Below, in pieces: positions 54,550-64,000 of a stretch of DNA of 64,000 bases. Source of the DNA: Anthoceros angustus (taxonomy: Eukaryota > Streptophyta > Anthocerotopsida > Anthocerotales > Anthocerotaceae). Made by a program: the position numbers and the translations under genes. Positions within the stretch are counted from its first letter, which is position 1. The number at the start of each line of letters is the position of its first letter. The DNA lies in contig MU008171.1 in NCBI GenBank assembly GCA_010909165.1, forward strand, positions 1,116,001-1,180,000. The letters run 5' to 3'. The notes beneath the pieces were generated by a model that saw nothing but the letters and a program-made list of their open reading frames with translations, did not search any database and was not told where the DNA came from.

Positions 54550-57500
54550 AATCCTAATTAAATCATATTCACAATTAGAACCGGCTATTGAAGTGAAAGG
54601 AAGCAGTATACAAGTTTTTGTAAGAGTACGTCCATTATCTAACGATGAAGTACCAAAAGGCAGTTGCGTGCATACAACAAGCGATGAGAAGATCCTTAAA
54701 GTAAGTATCAAAATTATTTGGCATTAAACATATCATAACTGGATATGGATTAAGTTTTTAACCTCATTAACACAAAACAGGTTACAGAAGTGGGATTTGG
54801 ATATAATATTACCACAAGCTCATTTCAAGTAAGATTTAAACAAAAAATAAGCACATCGTGTTTGAATTTGTCTTGAACATTGCTTGATGTTCTTTTATGG
54901 ATTTTCTCACCAGTTTGATGGCTGTCTTGGTCCTCAAATCACACAAGATCAAGTCATGGACAAATGTAGAGTATATCGACTTCTTGATTCTGTTTTGGAA
55001 GGCTACTCATCTACCATTATGGCATGTGGCCAAACTGGTTCTGGCAAAACTTACACTATGTGTGGGAGGGAAGAAGTATGTTCATTAAAAGTGCACAAAC
55101 CCATAGAAGAAAACAAATTTCAATCATACACATACAAACTCAAATTAAGCATACATTAAATATTTATATATTGGCAGACTACTATACAAAAAGGAGATAT
55201 GATTATGGATGCACATGGCGATGCAAATGGTATTATTGCAAGATCAGTTATTTATTTATTTAAGGCTATGAAGAACCGTTCCCAAACCAACAAGACATAC
55301 TCCTTAAGAGCATCTTACTTCGAAATCTACAATGAACAAGTATTTTATTGTACTTATATAATAGCCTTTTTAATGCTTCAATATTTGCTAGATAATAAGT
55401 TAAAAATATAGTTTCTACTCAAATGCCATATTCTGATAAAGAAGAAAGACAGGTGAATGATCTATTAAGGCTAGATTGTGCACCAAGGGACGTAAAGTGG
55501 AGTACAAAAGATGGCTACTATGTAGAGGACTTGCTTCTTGTTGACTGCGAATCTCTTGATGATGTGTTTTCTGTAATGAATGAAGGTTCCAAAAATAGAA
55601 AGGTACATACATATATATCCTCTTAAACCTTGAGAAATTATCATTTAGTATTTTATATAAGAACCTAACGACTCATTGATCAACATGGCAGGTAGGGTCA
55701 CATGAAATGAATAAGGATAGTAGTAGAAGTCATTGTATTATGACATTAAATGTGGATTCCTCGGTATGGATAAATGACAAAACACCAATTAAAAAATATG
55801 GTAGAATGCTATTTGTCGACCTAGCTGGAAGTGAACGCCTTAAAAAAAGTAAAAGTGTTGGAGAGATGTTGAAAGAAACAGGAAATATTAATCGTTCACT
55901 CTTCACTCTTGGAAAGGTATGTATATGATATCAATGAGGACACATAGAAAAAAAGAATTTTGAAGTCCACTAGTCAAGGTCAAACATGTAAAATATGGGA
56001 GCTCATGATATTGGAAAATAACTTCTTTATTCAGTAAGAGGTAGAAGTAGTTCCTTACGACATATGTATCTTATGCAAAATCAAATTCTAACCAGGTGAT
56101 ATCGGCGTTAAGTGAAGGAAAAAAAGGAGATGTAGTGCCATATAGGTACTTGTTGCACTTAAAATGAATGATCTTTATAAATGTTCTCGTCTTCCGCATT
56201 GTTTTAGTGTAGATGGAGTCACCCATCTCGATTTGTTACATCAGCAAGTCACACTGCCTATTTTAAGAATATTGGACATTTTAAAAATATCAGATATTGT
56301 TACATCTAGTGATGTATTTCATGCTACTTATTGGTTGATAATATATTACAGGGAAAGCATGCTCACCAAGTTACTTATGGAAAGTTTGGGTGGTAATAGC
56401 TTGGCTCTCTTGATTGCTTGTGTTTCCCCTTGCACATTAGCTTTGGACGAAACTTTAAGCACACTACATTATGCAACATGTGCAAAGAAAATTATCAATG
56501 CCCCTACCATCAACATGGATGCTCGAGATAAGGTATCAAAATGCACTTCTACGGTTTTCCTAGTGTAGAGAATGTAACATGTAATAAGTTGTCTTTGTTC
56601 TATTACTAGATGTTGATGCTTCTCCAACAACAAATATTCCAATTGAAGGAAGAGAATTTTACACTTAGATCTAGGTTAGGACTTCCTGCTACGGGTGAAA
56701 TACCTCCAGAAACGCCTTCCTTACAACACGGAAGATTTTATTCCACTCCTCAAATTCAAATGAGTACTTCTCCACAACAAAAGCCTAAGCTTCCACCAAT
56801 TACAGGTCTAAATAATAGCTTTCCGGGCACATGGAATCATGGACAAAAAGTGTGCCCTAATTCTTGGAAGGACAGATATTTAAATAAACAAGTAATATAC
56901 TTTTTCTCAATCTTTATTATCCAAATTTGGATTCATTTTTATAGAAAACTTTATGAATTACACAGAAAAACTATGTAGTTCTAAACTTCTACTATATATA
57001 CCTACTATGCAATTTTCAATTATTTTTCTGCATTGATGTTTTCCTATGTACATTAATGCAGGGCTACAGTCGATACTCTAGAGGGATACACATCTACCTC
57101 ATCGGGGAGTGGTTACTAAAGTTTTGACCTATTGCAGGACGAGAGGGTACTCATGCTTGAAAGGGATCATCGAGATAGACGCGAGTACTTACATAAAGCT
57201 AAACCTTTGCAAGGAATTCCTTGTAGTTGGTCTAGGGATGCTCTTGAGACAAACATGGAATTCACAAAAGGGACCAAAGGGTGTGACACTGGTCGTTTCA
57301 TGAACTCATTAGATCCTAGACAAACCGAAAATATGGGAAGAGAATTTTTTAATGAAAAGACTAGACGACTGCAACAATTTAATAGAAGAAACAGAATTTC
57401 TGTAGATCACTTGAGTTCCAGGACAAATCCAAAAGCTGTACAAAGTGTCTTTTGCTCCAATAACCATGGTGAATGGGAACAAGGCAGCATTACTGTTAAT

Positions 57501-57566
57501 CAAAATGCGTTTATTCGACTCTTGGAGTCTACAAGCCCTGCTGATGAGAATATGATAAATTATTAA
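54550..57566 (+). CDS. Kinesin motor protein, ten visible exons, about 612 aa, 5' exon not found
   Basis: Exons 54,550-54,700, 54,781-54,828, 54,914-55,075, 55,178-55,339, 55,453-55,602, 55,692-55,916, 56,096-56,145, 56,352-56,532, 56,610-56,891 and 57,138-57,566 all join in phase with GT-AG introns of 80-250 bases. The motor starts with [14 protein letters not shown]. It has the P-loop GQTGSGKT (about 105-112 of the visible protein), switch I NKDSSRSH (231-238), switch [12 protein letters not shown] (264-273) and [16 protein letters not shown] short helical neck ([20 protein letters not shown]) leads to a polar tail without a recognised domain. The motor is N-terminal, so plus-end movement on microtubules is expected. 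The wording around the P-loop and [14 protein letters not shown] suggests the KIF12-like (kinesin-12/16) group, which is tentative. The exons are AT-rich, unlike the cyclophilin and kinase genes. Confidence 0.9.
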
Positions 57567-60209
57567 ATGATGGGAACAAATTGGAAGATGCAATTACCTT
57601 TTCTATCCCCAAGCGTTGCAAGACTCTTTGATAAACTATGCAACTATGTATGCTAAAGCATAATTTTTGGTTTATTAAAGAAATTGTATATACGCAGGAG
57701 AGAAAAATGCTTATGTTTCATATCTTATGTACAAATACAATTCACTACAAGGAGTTAATATTGCCATGTACAAGGTTACTTTAATGACATTATTTATTCA
57801 TGGACAATTCGAGTATTACTCTCTTTGAGTATATGATTCATGAGAAATAACTTAAGATATTGAATACAATAATTTAAGATTCAAGATTATTGGGGCAGAT
57901 TATCTACATTTACTCCAATATAAACAGACTTCTTTCGCTAAATACACAATGTAATACTCTTCAAGTACGTCCTAGATCAAATGCATGGATGTGTACGCCA
58001 GTACTTCTCATGAGTGTGCAAAACTTCTAGTAAGAATTGTTCTCTAGCTCTGTTAATTCATATCCATAACTTCTCTAAAACTCCTAACATAACTTATATT
58101 TTACGCAGGTGGAGAAATCAGAAAGAAATTAAAAAAAATCCCCAAATATGTATTCAAATGTTGAAATAAAGGTATGACAAACCTGCACCAAAATATATGA
58201 TAACCAGAATGTTGTGTTTTTTTGGATTGTAATAATGTCAATAAGTTTCCTTGTTCAGTTTTTGTAATGTTTTTGGTAGGTTGGAAAAAGAGGTGAATAT
58301 AGGTGCATGAGTTTCCATTGGGTTCTTTGAGAAGTAATTCCTTCTTGGACACCTCTCTTCCATGGCAAGCTTTGTATTCGTATTCATATGTCTTTCAAAC
58401 TTAGCGGATGCTCACTGGTCAAATAAGGGTCCGTTTCACGGACATATTTTAGTTGGGTCTTAGGTTGAGTCTAGTTGCTTTAGAAATAAAACATTTGGAT
58501 GTTTGATTCCCTATTTTCTTGGGGTTAGCCAGATATGTGTCATGATGACACACAATGGTGCCAACCTGCATTGTTACATAACACACAAGCACCAACACGC
58601 AACAGGCACCTTATAATAAAAAGTGTGCAAAACAGACTTTCTTAATACTGCTGATTGGAAACACGCCTCAACACCATAGAACCAGAATGCAACATGTTCC
58701 CGCGTCACATGAGGAAAACCAGCTTTGCACATATCATGTGACTCCAGTGTTAGGGGCAAACCTGATTTTCCCCAGAAGCAAATTCTTATATATAAGATCT
58801 ACCATGCGAGCATTGAATGAATGGCAAACATAAAACAATAGTAAGTATGCTTAGGTTTTGTAGGTCACAAGGGAGCTGTGAAAACAACTTGATATTGTTT
58901 CCCTTAGCCACGTTCTTCAAGTCACAGCCCTAGGCTTGTGCCTCATGGAGTCCAGCAAGTCCCTCCACCATCTCACACCATGCCCGAGATCATGTGCAAC
59001 TTCACACTTATACAGTCAGCATCGAACTATGCAAATGCACCACCACGGATGCTTCAATCTCAGAAAATTACACACAGCACATGGGGTGTTGTTAGCACGA
59101 GCATGACCGCTCTCTAAGCAGTGTAAAAGATTTCCTAAAGACTGCCCAGCAACGTGAACAAGGTGGCTTACATCCTTAGCAACATTCATTGTGTCCAGCT
59201 TCCACCTCTTGCCGCCGTCCATAGTGAATTGGGTTTGAAAGATCTGCAAGCCTCATGAAAGCCACCCACCGCTAGCGCCATTACATCGTCATTTGGAGTC
59301 CACGCTATTGCAAGTAGGCTGAGAGTGGCCTCTACGGTTACATACAAGCCCTAAACAAGTCGTATAACTAAGCAGCAGTTGTATAAACTAAGCCTAGTTC
59401 AACAGTAATTCTAGCTTTTGTTCGAATTCACACAAAAGCAATGCTCAACACTAGACATGAATGACAACATACTTACTTACATCCTGACATGTGCCACCTT
59501 TGCACCAAGGAGTGGAATCAGAAAAAAAATATTATTTCTTGTGGATTTGTAACAAAGCTATGATTATAATGAATGTACAATTATTATTTGCTGACATTTC
59601 ATTAAAAATATACAATTATGTACGGAACCAATGAAGATGATGGTTGTGACCCAATTTAATCTTTTTTACTTTAGTTTATGGTATTAATGAACATAATCTC
59701 TTTCACACCCCATGCATATGTTTAGGGTTAATCGTTGACTTTAGTATCAGACATAATACATTAAGTGGATTTTATTAGGTACTATGTACTTAGAATTCAA
59801 GTTAGTTTAAAAATAAGACGTGGGATTCTTAATATGTGAAAAAGGACAACATTGAACAAACAAAGTATTTTGATATGGTGCAACACAACATTATTTTCAT
59901 GTAATCCCGACTGATTAGTTCACGTTTAGCCCTAAACGTTATACCGGATTACCCTATTAAAATATTTCTAGGTTTAATTATTACTGTAAATTAAACTTGA
60001 ATGTTACTCTATAATGAAACCTAATTTTAAATCATCCTAATAAAAGGGGATGAACTCATGGTCTCTACCAGTAATTTTGCACAATCATCACGTAACCAAC
60101 TTTCTAATATTGCGCAGGCGCATCAAATGTTGGCAACTTTATTTTCAATTGCTCTCACTGTTGATTGACGACATGATATGAAATTAGGTTTTATTTATCA
60201 AAGAATATA
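57567..60209. other. Long AT-rich intergenic region, no gene recognised
   Basis: It begins with the probable 3' UTR of the kinesin. Two minus-strand frames (58,759-58,574 and 59,249-59,016) are Cys/His-containing but match no family I know, and no splice partners are evident. TTTAGGGTTAATC near 59,724 carries a telo-box-like motif. No RNA gene was seen. Confidence 0.45.
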
Positions 60210-60545
60210 GAAGTATTTTATTGAGCGAAAAAAACGATGGGGAAAAACCCATCCAGCATGGGACAATGAAGGTGAACCTCGAGGGTCAAGGTCAAAAATA
60301 GCGACTAAGCCCTTACCTAAAGTTACCTACTACTCCTAGAACATCATATGCAGGAAGAACAAATGGCCTGCAAATGACGGAGGAAGAGAAAGAAGCGTCA
60401 CTTGCCATCGCCGCCTTGTGAAGGATTGCCGTCGAGATGGCCCTTTGAAGGGCAATGGAGACTCACTATCTGAAGTAAGCTGTGAAATAAGAAAGGGAAA
60501 CCCGCGCCATGCCTGCAGGCGTGGTAGGACTTGGCACATGTCATG
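60210..60545. repeat. Diverged third copy of the 50.3-kb repeat
   Basis: The order of short matches (CCCATC, GAGGGTC, ATCATATGCA/ATCATGCA, GGAAGAA, GGCCTGCAAA/CGGCCTACAAA, GCCGTCGAGATGGCCC against ACCGTAGGGGGCCC, GAAGGGCAAT/GAAGAGCAAT, GACTTGGCAC) follows 50,260-50,570 across the whole block. Unlike the tandem pair, it differs by many substitutions, so it is an older relative. Confidence 0.6.
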
Positions 60546-60584
60546 CCGTGTGATACTAATCTCTGCAACTGGGTTTAGTATTTG

Positions 60585-60855
60585 ATTAACATTAATTAAT
60601 CTAATTACTTATCTTTAAGTAAGTAATTAGTGTTAATTAATCTAAAGTGCTTATGTTAATTAATCATTGATTAGTGTTAATTAATCTAGGATGCTTATGC
60701 TAATTAAACATTGATTAGTCTTAATTAAACATGGTTAGCAATAGCTAAGTGGATAAGCTCAAGTAATATGCTTTGGCATATTCCTTGCATATTATAGTGT
60801 ATTCTTGGGATACAAAAGCTAAGTGGATAAGCTCAAGTAATATGCTTTGGGGATG
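60585..60855. repeat. TTAATTAATC-rich repeats and a 34-base direct repeat
   Basis: Imperfect units with GTTAATTAATC recur from about 60,590 to 60,735. Then AGCTAAGTGGATAAGCTCAA and the bases up to TGCTTTGG occur twice, at about 60,743-60,775 and 60,818-60,850. Confidence 0.8.
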
Positions 60856-60894
60856 GTGTTTGAGCATCTTCGGGACCTTTTTCTCCCTGAAGAC

Positions 60895-61138
60895 CCATTC
60901 AACGCCTTTCCGCTGCTCTTTTTCCTTCGCTGCTGCCGTGGCACGGGGGGAAACGCCTCATCGGATCTCTCAAGTCCTTTCAGCTAGCAGGCTCATCGCT
61001 ATGGACAAGCCTGCCCCGGGCTCTGACGTGCGTCCACTCACGGTTGGGGAAGCCTTCATGCGGCTCCTTAGCCCTGCTATTGCCCTTCAGTACCGCTCCC
61101 TCCTCCAACAGTACCTTAGCCATAGCACGCTGCAATAG
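60895..61138 (+). pseudogene. LINE-type reverse transcriptase fragment
   Basis: The plus frame contains RISQVLSASRLIAMDKPAPG then SDVRPLTVGEAFMRLLSPAI, followed by ALQYRSLLQQYLS and a stop at 61,138. The K-P-x-x-x-VRP-x-x-VGE-x-x-x-RL pattern is the N-terminal block of LINE-type reverse transcriptases. The catalytic YxDD region is absent. The upstream end of the frame is composition-driven and not part of the domain. Confidence 0.65.
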
Positions 61139-62265
61139 AGCAGAGCACAGAGTGGACAGGGAGTGTGCTTGACGGTCACAGAAGGTGTGGACCACCCTAT
61201 CGCAGAGAGAAGTTTTCGCAAAGAGAAGAATTCATAGAGAGAGAACAAATTGCGGACACTAGCCTGGGGTTGACAGTGCCAAGGAGGCACCGGGGACCGG
61301 GGACAAAGAGTCCCCAACCCTTACATACAAAGTTTTAGCTAGTTTATCTAAAATTTTAGTTTTAATTTTATTTATCTAAAATTTTTCTTATAACTTTATT
61401 TTATAATTTACTATATTTTATGGGAAATATTTCTCCTCATTTGAGAGTAGAAAACGCTGCAGCTAGATAGTTGCCCAATACACCATGAATTTAGGGGCAC
61501 AATGGGATATGATTCCATAGTGACAACAAAGGAATTACGACCAAACAGCTTTTAGAAACTTGGGAGCTTGCTCTCAAACCTCTATCATAACTTTCACATT
61601 ATTGACTCACCTTTTTTTTAATACAAATAATTCAATAAAAATCTATAAATACACAACAAAGCCCGCTGCGCCTCTCCATCATCGAGCATGCGAGGATAGG
61701 GTACCTAATTAACGGACACTGGAACAACATTTTAGTCTTTCTGTAAAGAAAGTAACGTGTGAGTCTGGTTGTTGGTTTAAGGGGGTCAAAGACCCTACAT
61801 TGGTAGCACATACCTCGAGTATGTACCTACGCTACATACTCGGCAAATCCACCCCTCTCGATAGAAGCAGAGATCTCGGACGGGATTGGGTTAACGGGTT
61901 GGAGAGCACGCTATTTTACTGCGCACCTAGTCCGACTCCTGTACGTGGCACTGTAGTAGTATTAGACACGGCCTCCGGACGACACTGTGGAGGCGTGGGC
62001 GCAGATTTGCGTGGGCCATGTTGCCCCCAGCCATTGATAAATGCAGCGGGGCCTGTTGGCGGGGTTAGCGGGGGATGCACCAGCATGCTAAGGCATGGCC
62101 GCTAGGGTCCGGGGAAACACACCAGAATCTCTATCGGGATCTTAACGTCATGTCATCGCCAGCGTGCTTGGACCTACGTAGTGCTGGCTCTCGCGGTTGT
62201 AGGTTTTGAAGCCCGTGATTCCAAAGCTCAACTTTCTCCGGTTGTTATGTTGACCTGGAGGAGAA
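61139..62265. other. Intergenic region upstream of the DHHC gene
   Basis: AT-rich sequence at 61,320-61,640 is followed by GC-richer sequence. A plus frame at 61,800-62,105 has no recognised domain. The final few hundred bases should hold the promoter and 5' UTR of the S-acyltransferase gene. Confidence 0.45.
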
Positions 62266-64000
62266 ATGTGGGAACGTGCAGCGCGAAGGTATGGGTGGGC
62301 TCTGAAAGTCCTATGGTTTGCAGTTCACGCCGGGTGCATTGGGGGCCTATTGGCTATCGATCAAGATGTCCGCCAGAGTGTGTTGGATCGGAGCTGGTAC
62401 TGTTGCTGTTTCGAGATAGTCTTTTTGCTGGCTTTGATTGTACTGAACGCAAAGCACAGCTGGACCTGATGGCGTCTCTTTTGCATCAGGTACGTAGTGG
62501 TGTATGTCGTCTTGCTCCTCATCACGACTGTTCTGTACCTCTACACTGCAGGATCGTCTCCCGGGTAGGCCAGCCAATCTCTGCTTTAGTTTTCCATTTG
62601 AGGCAGTATGAAGGGCTTGAGATGTAGGTTGGGTCTGTTTGTGCTGGATACTTGAATTCCGACATCTGGTGTGGCCTTTGGCAGCTATGTTGTGGACGTG
62701 ATGGAGGAGGATGGCACGTTTGAAGAAAGCGTGAAGGCTGCACAAGAAAGGACCTCAGCGTGGTGGTATTGAAAAATTTCATCTGTCATATACTTGGCTG
62801 CATGTAGATACTTGGTGTGAATGGCTGGCCTCTGTATGGAGCCAGCCTGGAATGAAGTCCATGTATTTGCTTTTGACTTCACCTTTGGAAGTCAGGATTA
62901 CAGCACACTCCGCAACTTCATCATATGGATCAACGTCTGGAATCAATCAACAGGAGAGGTTGGAGAAAAGTGCTGGCAATGGGAGGCACGTGTCTGGTCC
63001 AGTGTCGGAGACCAGCCCATTGCTAGGTGGAAGCAGTAGCAAGCAGTTCAGAGTTGCAAGCTCTCCCGAAAGAAGCTCTCCTTTAGATCCTCATGTTCTA
63101 CATGACAACAGGTATCTTGCGAGCATGGTAGATGAAGTTTTCTTTGTTACTTACATGTTCATGCTGCTGTGTAGATCTGAACTGGTATCGTGTCGCCTTG
63201 TCATTGATCAGATAGACCTTTTTTGCACACCTACGAGGTTATGGTGTACTGGAGCATGCCTTTTGCTGATTGATCTCGAATGTCGTCTTGTCCCAACAGT
63301 TGGCGCTGTTCATATTGTCGTGTCTTGCAGGTATGTCAGCTAAAGCTTGTCATTTTGAAACTTCACAGATGTTCCTTTTGCGATAAGATGGTGTGACAGA
63401 TGTCATGCTGTTTTGATGCAGCCATTGCGCACCAAGCACTGCCATGACTGTAACAAATGTGTGCTTCGTTTTGATCACCACTGTGTGTGGTTGGGTACTT
63501 GTGTTGGACAACAGAATCATTGTAGATTTTGGTAAGCATGTTGGTTTACGTTTTCCAGAGCAGTATGACACCGTAGTGCAGTGGGAGCAGGTTGATGGCT
63601 TTCAACAACTCAGGGCTCATCGTGTGCTGTTATGGTGAATGTACAGGTGGTTTGTAACAGGCCAGACGACGTTGTGTGCCTGGACAACGATTCTCTACTT
63701 CATGTCTTTCAGCAAGAAGAGCTCGCGTGAAGGGTAAGCTGTGACCGAAACGTTCACATTGCGATTAGGTGAGGGTCCTCTAACTCTATCATCGACGTCT
63801 CATGACTATGTGGTGCAGAATCCCAAAGGGCGCCATTTTGCTGGTCGTGTCTGTGTCTCTTCTGACGTGCCTGATGTTTTTGGTGACGCTTCTGGCATTC
63901 CACACGTGCGTCTTCCCCCACCTTGCCCTCTTTGCCTTGATAGTCACCAAGCTTCTCACTGACTTTTTCAACTTGATGCGGTCCACAGCTACATGGTGGT
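62266..64000 (+). CDS. DHHC protein S-acyltransferase, PAT10-like, partial (runs off the right edge)
   Basis: Nine exons join in phase: 62,266-62,396, 62,490-62,564, 62,685-62,765, 62,896-63,111, 63,300-63,330 (only 31 bases), 63,422-63,531, 63,647-63,733, 63,819-63,905 and 63,989 to the end. The exon 3 donor could be 3 bases earlier. The ATG at 62,266 has an in-frame stop upstream. Two membrane spans ([34 protein letters not shown]) precede AGSSPG. A polar loop follows, then the cysteine-rich domain CSYC...TKHCHDC...[17 protein letters not shown] with the catalytic DHHC, and two more spans ([38 protein letters not shown]). The order and wording resemble Arabidopsis PAT10, a tonoplast/Golgi enzyme that palmitoylates membrane proteins such as CBL calcium sensors. 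The TTxE region and the C-terminus lie at or beyond the edge. Confidence 0.85.

Noticed and set aside
59016-59249. Cys/His-containing minus frame as a zinc-finger protein
   Set aside because: The spacing of Cys and His fits no known finger, the frame is short, and no splice partners were found.

Overview
The window looks like nuclear DNA from a non-seed streptophyte (bryophyte, lycophyte, fern or charophyte alga). The evidence is spliceosomal genes with short GT-AG introns, plant-type proteins (a PTI1-like kinase, a CYP28-like thylakoid-lumen cyclophilin, a PAT10-like S-acyltransferase, a CAND/GPR107-like receptor), and many degraded plant-type mobile elements: Copia gag, a Ty3-like gag-protease joined to a DNA-methyltransferase motif, CACTA DUF4218/DUF4216, LINE pieces and tRNA-derived repeats. 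The species cannot be fixed from sequence alone. Nothing here looks bacterial or organellar.

Layout: 0.87-3.26 kb (-) holds an eight-exon WD40-like gene with a GC-rich upstream region. From 4.5 to 37 kb the window is almost entirely mobile-element debris. It contains a Copia gag fragment (4.5 kb); a tandem LTR-like duplication (6-7 kb); a DUF7869-type element (8.2-11.7 kb, -) with two more C-terminal copies inside a 2-kb tandem duplication (13.5-17.5 kb); a gag-protease-methyltransferase element (18.2-21.2 kb) followed by an LTR-like stretch; a broken repetitive gene and a mosaic tandem array (23.6-31.9 kb); a CACTA remnant (32.4-33.5 kb) between two copies of a SINE-like repeat; and a LINE end (36.2-36.6 kb).

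From 37.8 to 50.1 kb is the best genic stretch: an HdeD-like membrane protein (-), an intronless seven-transmembrane receptor-like protein (-), a PTI1-like kinase (+) and the lumen cyclophilin (+). A 1.3-kb tandem duplication follows (50.3-52.9 kb), then a ten-exon kinesin (54.55-57.57 kb, +) in AT-rich surroundings, a LINE reverse-transcriptase fragment (60.9 kb), and a DHHC S-acyltransferase that runs off the right edge (62.27 kb to the end).

The genes are independent eukaryotic units and show no operon-like relationship. The most interesting object is the retroelement at 18-22 kb, whose coding region joins gag and protease to the first motif of a cytosine-5 DNA methyltransferase. Next are a set of GC-rich palindromes confined to 7.7-17.7 kb and the mosaic array at 27-30.5 kb. 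Duplicated segments differ from each other mostly by short indels, while the single-copy genes keep perfect exon phase, so some repeat damage may be an assembly artefact.
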